Assembly (NCBI RefSeq): GCF_003253745.1
Contig: NZ_MZXV01000019.1
Span: 62,001-126,000 of the forward strand
Reading direction: 5' to 3'
Source: Mesorhizobium kowhaii
Lineage (GTDB): Bacteria > Pseudomonadota > Alphaproteobacteria > Rhizobiales > Rhizobiaceae
DNA length: 64,000 bases
The notes under the pieces are model-generated. The model was not told the origin of the DNA and did no database searches. It saw only the letters and a list, made by a program, of their open reading frames with translations. Every line of letters begins with the position of its first letter. The first letter of the stretch is position 1. This document shows positions 18,633 through 27,700 of the stretch, piece by piece. Both the position numbers and the translations under genes were made by a program.

Positions 18633-19203
18633 GCGTCCGCCACGATGTTGAGCAGATCGCGTATGGTAGTGGCAGTGGGCTGCCCATGATCTTAGTCGCC
18701 GCCACAATCACGCCCGATAGGATCTGTTTCGATGAAACTTCGAAGATGAATTTCAAAATAGGCCTAGGCCGACCCCAAATGGGCCCTACCAGACCGTGCA
18801 GGTAGCCTAGGCGCCTAGGGTAATCGTTTGACCTACCGTTGGCCTAGTCACCGCGAAGCATGAGCATTACCGAAACCGGTGCAGTTGAACCTTCCCCTGT
18901 GGAAGGTGAACCGTTTCGGAAGCGAAAAAGACGCTGAATCCCTTGCATTCTTGCGTCATACGTTTTACCAGCCGTTGGCTACGGCAGCCTTGCCTGCTTC
19001 CACCAAACCGTTCCAGGCTTTCCGACTGATCGGAGACACTCACATCCCCATGCTTCTCGGGTTTCCGACCTTCGTCGCGTCTGGGACACGTAGGTCTAGA
19101 TCATACATGAAGGTGCTCACCGAACACCAACGACACTGGCCCTTCAGCTGATGCACTGGACATAAAGGCTGTCGGGCCAGGAACGGACCTGCCCTCAACC
19201 AGC
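18633..19203. other. Intergenic stretch of unusual composition, no supported gene
   Basis: No frame here shows the GC-rich third positions of neighbouring genes. A 90-codon ORF on the plus strand (18879-19151) lacks a ribosome-binding site and recognisable features. The stretch is lower in GC and holds several CCTAGG palindromes (18762-18767, 18806-18811 and 18814-18819) plus the dyad at 18870-18919. It lies between the ialB remnant and the cyclase gene. Confidence 0.6.
18870..18919. promoter_or_regulatory. Long dyad with a MerR-type core
   Basis: The core ACCTTCC-N5-GGAAGGT at 18889-18907 is a perfect inverted repeat, preceded by TTGA as in MerR-type promoters. Outer arms CCGAAACCGG (18870-18879) and CCGTTTCGG (18911-18919) extend the symmetry. 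CueR-type sites usually have seven bases between the half-sites, not five, and no MerR or copper gene is nearby, so it could instead be a plain hairpin. Confidence 0.35.
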
Positions 19204-21156
19204 TCATTTTCTGGGCTTCATATTCAGGGTTATTGCTTCACTCTCCTCGTGGCCTGCTGACATTCGAGCACCAGTCGCGGCTATTTGGGCCTCTATCCGA
19301 TTGACAAGCGCGACATAACGGGGATGAGCGCGGAGCGAGTCGAGGTCACTATCCTGACGCATCCAAGGCATGCGCAAAATGAGGTAGGCATGTGATGCAG
19401 TTAGCTGACGTTCCAGGCAATCGATAGCCTGCTCCGTCTTGCCCAGCTTCGCATAAAAACAGCCTATGTTGTACTGAACCGCAATGTTGTCTCCGGCGAA
19501 CATTTCAGCACGGGAGGCCCACGACAGCGCGCGTTCAATCTCGCCAATTTCCACCAGCATTGTGGCGCCGTAACATAGCGCGGTGGCATTGTCGGGATGC
19601 GCTTTGACTTCCTTTTCCACTCCCAGCACACCTTGCCTTGCTGCTTCCTTGGCGTCGTCGCTGCGGCCAAGTGAAACATAGACCATCACTAGATTGGTCC
19701 AGACCCGATAGTCATCGGGTGACAACGATGCGGCACGCTCGTACAGAGCGGCAGCTTTCTCGTATTGACCTTGAATGAAACAATTCCGGCCGTAAGAGAA
19801 ATAGGTATCGGAAGAACTGGCGTCTAACTCTAAAGCTCGCTCGAACTCCACTTCCGCCTCGGCATACCGGCCATTTACGAACAAGGCCCCGCCACGTGAT
19901 GCGTGGGCGTCGGCGAGACCTGGCTCAAGTTCCAGCGCCCGTGTGCTGTTGGAAAGGACTGCCTCGAAGCTGGCGTCGGGATCGTTGCAAGTCAACAGAA
20001 GCCACTCACAATCAGCCAAAGCGGCATAAGCGCGCGCATAATTTGGGTCAATTTCAACAGCTCTGGCAAACAGTCGCTGCGCTGTTTTGATAAACTTGGT
20101 CTCGACTCCCCTATTGAGGAACGACCTGCCCATCAACAGCGTCTCGTAAGCCTCTGGGTTGTCGGTCGAGCGGTTTGTAATTGTCGCCAGTTCTTCGGGC
20201 AACAGCTTCACTTTGAGCACGTCGACAATGCTTTTGGATATCTCGTCCTGAAGGGCAAAGATATCGTCCAGCGTCCGGTCATACCGCTCGGCCCAGATAT
20301 GGTCACCGCCACGACCATTGATTAGCTGAGCCGTGATACGCACTCGCCCTCCAGCCTTGCGTACACTTCCTTCCAGGACGTAGGCGACATTCAGCTTCTT
20401 CGCCACCTCCTCGATCAATACCGCCTTGCCCTTGAAGGTAAAGACGGTATTGCGCGCGACGACGGAGAGTCCGGACGCTTTCGAAAGGTCGGTGATAATG
20501 TCCTCGGTGATGCCGTCGGAAAAGTACTCCTGCTCGGGATCGCCGCTCATATTCGCAAAGGGCAGGACCGCAATCGAGGGTTTTTTCGGGAGTGCAGCCG
20601 CGGGTTGCGCCGCACGTCTGCCGGTCCCGCCTGTTCCGGCGCGATAAACCCGCACTGGCTTTGCAATGTTCTTGAGTGTGTGCTCGCCCAGATCATCGAA
20701 CGCCAATGCCAGCTTGCCGGTGACATGATCGTGCACGGTGGCGGAGACGTAGATGCCGCCGGGCTCAGCCAGACCCTCCAGCCGCGCGGCCACGTTGACA
20801 CCGTCGCCATAGAGATCACTGCCCTCGACGATGACGTCGCCCAGATTGATGCCGATACGCAGGACGATGCGGTAGGCCTCCGCCACGCTCTCGTTGGCCC
20901 CGGCAAAACCCTTCTGTAATTCGACGGCGCATTGGACGGCATCAACCGCACTGCCAAATTCCACCAGCACACCGTCGCCCATCACCTTGACCACGCGGCC
21001 GTGGTGCCGGGCAACTACTGGAACCAGAACATCGCGCCGCCGCGCTTTGAGAGCGGCCAGTGTGCCAGCCTCGTCGTGCTCCATGAGGCGCGAAAAGCCA
21101 ACGACATCAGCAGCCAGAATCTCGGCAAGGCGGCGTTGGGTTCGAATCTCGGCCAT
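19204..21156 (-). CDS. Class III adenylate cyclase with TolB-like and TPR domains
   Basis: A cytoplasmic cyclase of 650 residues predicted to make cAMP. The N-terminal catalytic domain has metal Asp17 (AADVVGFS) and Asp61 (MGDGVL), Lys57 at the adenine-selecting position, and SDLYGDGVNVAARLEG with the second selectivity Asp and the transition-state Asn/Arg. Residues about 185-320 form a TolB-like region (SIAVLPFANMSGDPEQEYFS), followed by a series of TPR units from 340 to 610 (NPEAYETLLMGR, LADAHASRGGALFVNG). The gene is clearly less GC-rich than its neighbours, and it lies next to the 3' end of tRNA-Gly, which suggests acquisition. What it senses is unknown. Confidence 0.88.
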   Translation of the reverse strand: MAEIRTQRRLAEILAADVVGFSRLMEHDEAGTLAALKARRRDVLVPVVARHHGRVVKVMGDGVLVEFGSAVDAVQCAVELQKGFAGANESVAEAYRIVLRIGINLGDVIVEGSDLYGDGVNVAARLEGLAEPGGIYVSATVHDHVTGKLALAFDDLGEHTLKNIAKPVRVYRAGTGGTGRRAAQPAAALPKKPSIAVLPFANMSGDPEQEYFSDGITEDIITDLSKASGLSVVARNTVFTFKGKAVLIEEVAKKLNVAYVLEGSVRKAGGRVRITAQLINGRGGDHIWAERYDRTLDDIFALQDEISKSIVDVLKVKLLPEELATITNRSTDNPEAYETLLMGRSFLNRGVETKFIKTAQRLFARAVEIDPNYARAYAALADCEWLLLTCNDPDASFEAVLSNSTRALELEPGLADAHASRGGALFVNGRYAEAEVEFERALELDASSSDTYFSYGRNCFIQGQYEKAAALYERAASLSPDDYRVWTNLVMVYVSLGRSDDAKEAARQGVLGVEKEVKAHPDNATALCYGATMLVEIGEIERALSWASRAEMFAGDNIAVQYNIGCFYAKLGKTEQAIDCLERQLTASHAYLILRMPWMRQDSDLDSLRAHPRYVALVNRIEAQIAATGARMSAGHEESEAITLNMKPRK

Positions 21157-21334
21157 GCGGGTTGAATACTTTCAGAAAGCCCGGCACCTGGGATTGTATG
21201 ATACAGGCTAGGGTTACTAACTGCCATTGAAAAGCCAGGCAGATAGATCAAGGGCATTTCCATATAACTAGAACACATGACCCGCGCGCCAGGAAGTTCG
21301 CGCAGGCTACGTGGTCACCCGGTGGACACCGAAG

Positions 21335-21367
21335 AGAAAATGCAAAACGGCCACCTCTCGGCAGCCG
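21335..21367 (-). terminator. Rho-independent terminator of tRNA-Gly
   Basis: On the minus strand CGGCTGCC-GAGA-GGTGGCCG forms an eight-pair stem (two G-U pairs) followed by TTTTGCATTTTCT. It lies 30 bases past the tRNA 3' end. The remaining spacer towards the cyclase start (21157-21334) holds nothing that I recognise. Confidence 0.6.
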
Positions 21368-21397
21368 CTTTAATTGCTTGATTTCCCTGGAGGAAAT

Positions 21398-21472
21398 TGG
21401 AGCGGGTGAAGCGATTCGAACGCTCGACCCCAACCTTGGCAAGGTTGTGCTCTACCCCTGAGCTACACCCGC
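21398..21472 (-). tRNA. tRNA-Gly (anticodon GCC), with encoded CCA
   Basis: The minus strand reads GCGGGTG for the 5' acceptor arm and CACCCGC-T-CCA for the 3' end. The D arm contains AGCTCAGGGGTAGAGC. The anticodon stem CAACC/GGTTG encloses the loop TTGCCAA with GCC at 21438-21440. The T arm is CGAGC-GTTCGAATC-GCTTC-like, with the invariant GTTCGAA. The total is 75 nt including CCA. Confidence 0.97.
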
Positions 21473-21502
21473 TCACACGGCGTCTTGGCCGCAAGCCGGG
21501 CC

Positions 21503-21531
21503 TATATGGCTGAAGAGCGCGGCGATTGCAA
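21503..21531 (-). promoter_or_regulatory. Sigma70-type promoter of tRNA-Gly
   Basis: On the minus strand TTGCAA (21526-21531) and CATATA (21503-21508) are separated by 17 bases. This would start transcription about 25 bases ahead of the tRNA. Confidence 0.55.
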
Positions 21532-21590
21532 CAGGGAAATGTCAGGCATTTTGCAATGCGGCAGGCGATGCCGGCAAGCCGCCAGCGCTA

Positions 21591-21638
21591 ATGCATGTCG
21601 CCCAAAAGTGGCCCCGGTTTTGGGAGAACGACATGCAT
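21591..21638. repeat. 48-bp palindromic repeat (ATGCATGTCG family), copy 1
   Basis: ATGCATGTCGCCCAAAA is inverted as TTTTGGGAGAACGACATGCAT, with a bulge. Relatives lie at 23439-23485, 37756-37804 and 55107-55155. This is a common rhizobial intergenic element. Confidence 0.8.
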
Positions 21639-21651
21639 AAAAACAAAGAGG

Positions 21652-21695
21652 CTAAAGCGCGTCGCCTGAATCCGTTCAAACGCGACGCGCTTTAG
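21652..21695. repeat. Palindromic repeat CTAAAGCGCGTCG..CGCGACGCGCTTTAG
   Basis: The arms at 21652-21664 and 21681-21695 are inverted around CTGAATCCGTTCAAA. It is a second well-known rhizobial repeat type, directly adjoining the 48-bp element. No gene is seen between the tRNA promoter and 21795. Confidence 0.75.
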
Positions 21696-21795
21696 TCGGC
21701 GGGTGCGTTCACCGCCATGTCGCATGACGGTCTTGTGTCGGCCGCCCCATTGGCCGTAAACGGCTTGGCAGGAAACGGGACGAAGACGAAAACCG

Positions 21796-22293
21796 ATGCC
21801 GAAGACCGAAGCTGACCTGATGGAATTTCTTGCCGAACTCGGCATCGCTGCCTCGACGCGGCGCCACCCGCCGCTGTTCACGGTTGCCGATTCGCAAGCG
21901 CTGCGCGGCGAAATCGCCGGTGGCCACACGAAAAACCTGTTCCTGAAGGACAAGAAGGACAATTTCTTCCTGGTCACCGTCGGCGAGGAGGCGGTCGTCG
22001 ACCTGAAGCAGATCCACCAGGTGATCGGTGCCGCCGGCCGCGTTTCCTTCGGCAGGCCGGAGATGCTGATGGAGCTGCTCGGCGTGGCGCCGGGCGCGGT
22101 CACGGTCTTCGGCCTGATCAACGACAGGGCGGGCCGGGTCAAGGTCGTTCTCGACAAGGCGCTGATGGATCATGCGATGATCAACGCGCATCCGCTGACC
22201 AATGAGGCGACGACGTCGGTCGCGGCGGGCGACCTGATCAGATTCGTCGAGGCAACCGGGCACGATGCTGTTATCTTGAAAGTCTCCGCGTGA
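21796..22293 (+). CDS. Prolyl-tRNA editing (YbaK/ProX-type) deacylase
   Basis: Free-standing editing domain of 165 residues, expected to hydrolyse mischarged Ala- or Cys-tRNA(Pro) in the cytoplasm. Family features are RRHPPLFTVADSQALRGE, GGHTKNLFLKDKKDNFFLVT with the conserved Lys, and the GAPGxVTVFG-like VAPGAVTVFGLINDRAG. Length and wording fit the PrdX/ProX group found in alphaproteobacteria. The ATG at 21796 starts just before the first helix. A thioredoxin gene follows 78 bp downstream. Confidence 0.88.
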   Translation: MPKTEADLMEFLAELGIAASTRRHPPLFTVADSQALRGEIAGGHTKNLFLKDKKDNFFLVTVGEEAVVDLKQIHQVIGAAGRVSFGRPEMLMELLGVAPGAVTVFGLINDRAGRVKVVLDKALMDHAMINAHPLTNEATTSVAAGDLIRFVEATGHDAVILKVSA

Positions 22294-22371
22294 TCGCCAC
22301 ATGGATGGCTTAAGTCAGATTGTCTGAAAGGCGCCTAGCCGCCGCCGGCCGCGCCACGGAAGGGTAAAGAG

Positions 22372-23376
22372 ATGAGCGACAACAATCCGTTTGGCAGCAA
22401 TGGCGGCCAATACTCCACCACCGTGCAGTATGGTGGAACCGGGGCCCCGCGCGCGAAAGTCGCGCTTGGCGAGGCGCCGCCGGCCCCTGCCGCCCCAGGG
22501 GCCACCGACGTCATCAAGGATACGACGACCGCCGCCTTTGCCGCCGATGTCATCCAGGAATCGCGCCGTCAGCCGGTGCTGGTCGATTTCTGGGCACCCT
22601 GGTGCGGGCCTTGCAAGCAGTTGACGCCGCAGCTGGAGAAGGCGGTCAAGGCCGCCGGCGGCAAGGTCAAGCTGGTCAAGATGAACATCGACGACCATCC
22701 CTCGATCGCCGGCCAGCTCGGCATCCAGTCGATTCCGGCGGTCATCGCCTTCAAGGACGGCCAGCCGGTCGACGGCTTCATGGGCGCGATCCCCGAGAGC
22801 CAGATCGCCGAATTCATCACCAAGGTCGGCGGCAAGGGCAATGGTGCGCCGCCGGTGGCCGAGGCCCTGGCCGCGGCAGCCGAGGCGCGCGAGGCCGGCG
22901 ACATGCAGACCGCGGCCGACATCTACGACGCCATCCTGGCGCAGGCGCCGGATACGGTCGAGGCGATTGGCGGGCTGGGCGACCTGATGTTCGAGGCCGG
23001 TGACATCGAAGGCGCCGAGGCCTTGCTGGCAACAGCGCCGGAGGCGAAGAAGGATGCGCCGCCGCTGGCAGCCCTGCGCGCCAAGATGGCGCTGGCGGCG
23101 CAAGCTGCCGCCCTTGGCAACCCAGCCGAGTTCGAGCGTCGCCTGACTGAGAATCCCAAAGACCATCAGGCGCGCTTCGACCTTGCCATGATCCAGAACG
23201 CCAACGGCGATCGCACGGCGGCGGCCGACAATCTGCTGGCCATCATCAAGGCCGACCGCGCCTGGAACGAGGACGGCGCCAGGACGCAATTGCTGCAGCT
23301 GTTCGAGGCCTGGGGCATGACCGACGAGGCGACGCTTGCGGCGCGCCGAAAATTGTCTGCCTTGCTGTTTTCCTGA
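22372..23376 (+). CDS. Thioredoxin-TPR fusion protein (YbbN/CnoX-like)
   Basis: A cytoplasmic redox chaperone candidate of 334 residues. A Pro/Ala-rich N-terminal extension (1-50) is followed by a thioredoxin fold with the active site WAPWCGPCKQL near 78-88 and the cis-Pro SIPAVIAF. The C-terminal part (about 165-334) is a TPR-like helical region (AEAREAGDMQTAADIYDAIL, LLAIIKADRAWNEDGAR). That layout matches YbbN/CnoX, which bind unfolded proteins. Unlike E. coli CnoX the CGPC motif is intact, so thiol-disulfide activity is expected. Confidence 0.9.
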   Translation: MSDNNPFGSNGGQYSTTVQYGGTGAPRAKVALGEAPPAPAAPGATDVIKDTTTAAFAADVIQESRRQPVLVDFWAPWCGPCKQLTPQLEKAVKAAGGKVKLVKMNIDDHPSIAGQLGIQSIPAVIAFKDGQPVDGFMGAIPESQIAEFITKVGGKGNGAPPVAEALAAAAEAREAGDMQTAADIYDAILAQAPDTVEAIGGLGDLMFEAGDIEGAEALLATAPEAKKDAPPLAALRAKMALAAQAAALGNPAEFERRLTENPKDHQARFDLAMIQNANGDRTAAADNLLAIIKADRAWNEDGARTQLLQLFEAWGMTDEATLAARRKLSALLFS

Positions 23377-23438
23377 GCGGTTGTTTTTGCCGTACGGGCT
23401 TGCGGCCGGCGATGATTGCGCCAGATTACCAAACTTCA

Positions 23439-23485
23439 ATGCATGTCGCGCAAAGTGGCCACGGTTTTGTGAGAACGACATGCAT
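23439..23485. repeat. 48-bp palindromic repeat (ATGCATGTCG family), copy 2
   Basis: ATGCATGTCGCGCAAA pairs with TTTTGTGAGAACGACATGCAT. The C-to-G change in one arm (CGCGC against the CGCCC of copy 1) is matched by the change GGG to GTG in the other arm only in part. It ends 34 bases before the ribosome-binding site of the LON-domain gene. Confidence 0.75.
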
Positions 23486-23529
23486 AGAAACAACACCCGC
23501 TTCCCTATGGAAGCGATCGGAGGAATGAG

Positions 23530-24201
23530 GTGCAAGCGGGAAACGCGCATTACCGGCTCGCCAAGCATTTGCCGTCGACGATCCCGATCTTTCCGCTCGA
23601 GGGTGCGCTTTTGCTGCCGGGAGGCCGCATGCCGCTCAACGTCTTCGAGCCGCGCTACCTGCAGATGGTGGACGAGGCCATCACCGGCTCGCGGCTCATC
23701 GGCATCATCCAGCCCCGCCTCGACGGCGCGCTGCGCGACGACGGCGAGCCGGAACTCTGCAATGTCGGCTGCGCCGGGCGCATCATTGCCCTTTCCGAGA
23801 CCGGCGACGGCCGCTATCTGATTTCGCTGCAGGGCGTGTGCCGGTTCCGCATCGCCCAGGAGCTGACGGTCAAGACGCCGTTTCGCCAGTGCAAGCTGGC
23901 GCCGTTCCTTACCGATCTCGACGAGGACCAGGCGGCTGATGAGATCGACCGGCCATCGCTGCTCAGGGCGTTTCGCGCCTATCTGCAGGCCAATGATCTC
24001 GAAGCCGACTGGGAAAGCGTCAGCCGGGCCGAAAACGCCATGCTGGTCAATGCGCTGTCGATGATGGCGCCCTATGGGCCAGCCGAGAAACAGGCGCTGC
24101 TCGAAGCGGCGGATTTGAAGACACGGGCCGAGACGCTGATCGCCATCACCGAAATGGCGCTGGCGCGCGAGAATGAGGACTTTGGTTCGAGCCTGCAGTA
24201 A
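23530..24201 (+). CDS. LON peptidase substrate-binding domain protein
   Basis: Stand-alone Lon N-terminal domain protein of 223 residues with no ATPase or peptidase part, probably a substrate adaptor or chaperone. Typical wording: IPIFPLEGALLLPGGRMPL, NVFEPRYLQMVDEA, IIQPRL and VGCAGRIIALSETGDGRYL. The start is a GTG with GGAGG at 23519-23523, six bases upstream. The stop codon directly abuts a palindromic repeat, and a Trm112-like gene follows, an order common in rhizobia. Confidence 0.9.
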   Translation: MQAGNAHYRLAKHLPSTIPIFPLEGALLLPGGRMPLNVFEPRYLQMVDEAITGSRLIGIIQPRLDGALRDDGEPELCNVGCAGRIIALSETGDGRYLISLQGVCRFRIAQELTVKTPFRQCKLAPFLTDLDEDQAADEIDRPSLLRAFRAYLQANDLEADWESVSRAENAMLVNALSMMAPYGPAEKQALLEAADLKTRAETLIAITEMALARENEDFGSSLQ

Positions 24202-24342
24202 GATGCATTGATATTCAGGTGATGCCGGCCTGCAACCGGCGGCTTCCTGCGCTTCCGGTGCTCACGTACGAAAAGTACGCTCCGCTCCGGTTCTCGGAAC
24301 CCACCAGTTTCGGCTCGGCCTGACCTGAATCTCAACACATCT
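24201..24342. repeat. Stop-codon-adjacent 140-bp palindromic element, copy 1
   Basis: The outer arms AGATGCATTGATATTCAGGT (24201-24220) and ACCTGAATCTCAACACATCT (24323-24342) are inverted with three mismatches. The middle contains CGTAC/GTACG around AAAA and the shared core CTGCGCTTCCGGTGCTCACG. The first base of the left arm is the last base of the LON-domain gene stop codon. Confidence 0.85.
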
Positions 24343-24373
24343 TAGGCCTGCAGTTGGCGAGAAAGAGGAACTG

Positions 24374-24616
24374 ATGGCAGCGGACGGACGTGACGGGAAG
24401 AAGATCAATGTCGACCCCAAGCTGCTGGAGTTGCTGGCCTGCCCGCTGACCAAGGGGCCGCTGACCTGGGATCCGGAGCGCGGCGAACTGATTTCCAGGG
24501 TCGCCAAGCTCGCCTATCCGGTGCGCGACGGCATCCCGATCATGCTGCCCTCGGAAGCGCGGACGCTCTCCGTGGAGGATGTGTTGACCCCGCCGCGCCT
24601 GAGCGGGCCTTCCTAG
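24374..24616 (+). CDS. Trm112-family (UPF0434) small zinc-ribbon-like protein
   Basis: An 80-residue protein with the family core [16 protein letters not shown] and [17 protein letters not shown]. In eukaryotes Trm112 activates several methyltransferases; the bacterial role is unclear. Only one Cys is left of the usual four, so zinc binding is unlikely. GAGGA lies five bases before the ATG. It is flanked on both sides by copies of the same palindromic element. Confidence 0.88.
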   Translation: MAADGRDGKKINVDPKLLELLACPLTKGPLTWDPERGELISRVAKLAYPVRDGIPIMLPSEARTLSVEDVLTPPRLSGPS

Positions 24617-24757
24617 GGTATGTTGATATTCAGGTGATGCCGGCCTGCGAATGGCGGTCTTCTGCGCTTCCGGTGCTCACGTACCCAAAAGTACGCTGCG
24701 CTCCGGTTCTCGAAGACCATCATTCTCGGCTCGGCCTGACCTGAATCTCAACATACC
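24617..24757. repeat. Stop-codon-adjacent 140-bp palindromic element, copy 2
   Basis: The outer arms GGTATGTTGATATTCAGGT (24617-24635) and ACCTGAATCTCAACATACC (24739-24757) match in 18 of 19 positions. The left arm starts at the base right after the TAG of the Trm112-like gene. The outermost six bases differ from the other copies, and the partner bases change with them. Confidence 0.88.
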
Positions 24758-24798
24758 CTGCCGCCCAACTGACGAGGTCCAAGAAACGTACTTGGGCT

Positions 24799-27700
24799 CT
24801 ACTGAAAATTGCGGCCCTTGGGCATGACCTTTTCCGCCTCTTCCGACAGCGTTGCGAGGTCCTGTCCGATCGGCGCGTTGCGTAGCCCGGGCAGACTGTC
24901 TCGATCCGGACCGCTGGCGTCCGGCGAACCGGCGACCGGCAGGCGGGCCTGGCCGACCCTCTCCAGAAGCACGGTCAGCCAGGGCGTCAGGTCCTCGATC
25001 TTCTCGGCGACGATATGGATGACATCCGATTCCGACTGCAGTTTGCCGGTGACGCGGACGAACCTGGCGCCCATGATGACGGGCCGATAGCGGTCGAAGG
25101 TTCTCTGCCAGATGATGATGTTGGCGACGGCCTTGTCGTCCTCCAGCGTCAGGAAGATCGCGTTGCCCTTGCCGGGGCGCTGCCGCACCAGCACGAGGCC
25201 GGCGACCGAGACACGCCTGCCATCGCGCACGGATGGCAATCTGGCATTGGGCGTGACGCCGGCCCGGTCGAGCCGCTCGCGCAGGAAGGCGACCGGATGC
25301 GCCTTCAGCGACAGGCCGAGCGAGCGGTAGTCGTGAATGACATGCTCGCCGAGCGGCATTTTCGGCAGCTTCGTCTCGGGCTCCAGCTCGCGCAGGCGGA
25401 TATCCTTCTGGTCGAACAGCGGCAGCTTTTCGGCGGCGCTCTTGCCGTCGAGCGCGCGCACCGCCCACAAGGCTTCACGACGATCGAGGCCAAGCGAACG
25501 AAAGGCGTCGGCCTGCGCCAGCCTTTCGATCTCGTCGACATCGAGGCCGGAGCGCAGCCAGACGTCCCTGACGGACTCATAGCCTGAACCGCGCCGTTCG
25601 ACGAAAGCGTCCATGCGCTCCTCCGACAGGCCCTTGATCTGCCTGAAGCCGAGCCGCAGCGCATGATTTGTCGCGATGACGCCACGCATCGTGGCGTGGC
25701 GTTCAAGGATGCGGGCCGGATCGAAAGATGCCTTCTCCAGCGTGCAGTCCCAGACGGAGAAATTGACGTCGACCTCGCGGATGTCGACGCCGTGGTCGCG
25801 CGCGTCGCGGACGAGCTGGGCCGGCTGGTAAAACCCCATCGGCTGCGAGTTCAGGATCGCGGCGCAGAACACGTCGGGATAGAAGGTCTTGAACCAGCAG
25901 GAGGCATAGACGAGCAGGGCGAAGGACGCGGCGTGGCTTTCGGGAAAGCCATATTCGCCAAAGCCCTCGATCTGCTTGAAGCAGCGCTCGGCGAAGTCCT
26001 TTTCGTAACCCTTGCCGACCATGCCGTCGATCATGCGCTGGCGGTAATTACCGATGGTGCCGGTGCGCTTGAACGTGGCCATGGCGCGGCGCAGTTCGTC
26101 GGCCTCGCCTGGCCTGAAACCGCCGGCGACGATGGCGATCTTCATCGCCTGTTCCTGGAACAGCGGAACGCCCAGCGTCTTGCCGAGAATTTCCTTCAGC
26201 TCCGGCTTGGGGTATTCGGCCTGCTCCTTGCCTTGCCGGCGGCGCAAATAGGGGTGGACCATGTCGCCCTGGATCGGGCCCGGCCGCACGATCGCCACCT
26301 CGATGACGAGGTCGTAAAAAGTGCGCGGCTGAAGGCGCGGCAGCATCGACATCTGGGCGCGCGATTCGATCTGGAAGACGCCGAGCGTGTCGGCGCGGCA
26401 GATCATGTCGTAGACGTCGGCATCTTCCGGCGGCAGGGTGGCCAGCACATAGGGTTGCCCAAACGCATCCCGCGCATCTGGATAGTGATCCGTAAGCAAG
26501 GTGAAGGCGCGCTTCAGGCAGGTCAGCATGCCGAGCGCCAGCACGTCCACCTTGAGGATCTTCACCGCGTCGAGATCGTCCTTGTCCCATTCGACCATCT
26601 TGCGCTCGGCCATCGCCGTCTTGACGATGGGCACGATCTCGTCGAGCCGGTCCCTGGTGATGACGAAGCCGCCGACATGCTGCGACAAATGACGCGGAAA
26701 GCCCATGATCTCGTTGGCGCGTTCGATCACGTGCCGCGACACCGGATCGGTGCGGTCGAGGCCGCCGGCGCGGGCTTCCTTCTCGCCGAGCTCCGAGGTC
26801 GACCAGCCCCAGATCGAGCCGGACAGCGATCCCCTGACGTCCTCCGACAGGCCCATCGCCTTCGACACTTCGCGCAGCGCCGAGCGGCCGCGATAGCTGA
26901 TGACGGCGGCGGCCAGCGCGGTGCGCTTGACGCTGTATTTCGTATAGATGTACTGGATGACGGTTTCGCGTTTTTCATGCTCGAAGTCGACGTCGATGTC
27001 GGGCGGTTCGTTCCTCTCCTCGGAAATGAAGCGCTCGAACAGTGTGTCGATCCGCTCCGGCCCGACTTCGGTGATGCCGATGCAGAAGCAGACGATCGAA
27101 TTGGCGGCCGAACCACGCCCCTGGCAGAGGATATCCTGGCTGCGGGCGAACTTGACGATGTCGTAGACGGTCAGGAAATAGCGGGCGTAGTTGAGGCGCT
27201 CGATCAGAGCGAGCTCCTCCTCGATGCGCTTGGTCACGGACGCAGGCACCCCCGCCGGATAACGGTTGGCCGCCCCCTCCCGCGCCAATCGTTCCAGCTC
27301 GGCCTGCGGCCCGAGACCCGATTCCGTCGGCTCGTCGGGGTAATTGTACTGGAGGTCGCTGAGCGAGAAGGTCAGCTCCTGCGCAAAGCGCAAGGTCTCG
27401 GCCAGCGCCTGCGGATGCCCGCGGAACAGGCGCGCCATTTCCATCGGCGGCTTCAAATGGCGCTCGGCATTGGCGGCCAGCTGCAGCCCGACCTCGGCGA
27501 CGGGCGTGTTGAGGCGGATCGCGGTCAGCACGTCCTGCAACGGACGCCGCTCAGTCGTGTGGTAGAGAACGTCGTTGGTCGCCATCAGCGGGATGCCGGC
27601 ACTTTCGGCAAACGCCGCTGCCTGCTCGATCCGGAAACGGTCATTGCCCGCATAGTCCGGCGAAACGGCCAGACGGAGATTCCTCCCGAAACGACCCTTG

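Noticed and set aside
18879-19151. 90-codon plus-strand ORF downstream of the MerR-like dyad
   Set aside because: No ribosome-binding site, no third-position GC bias, no recognisable domain; treated as non-coding.
23530-24201. LON-domain protein as a full Lon protease
   Set aside because: Only the N-terminal substrate-binding domain is present; no ATPase Walker motifs or Ser-Lys dyad follow.
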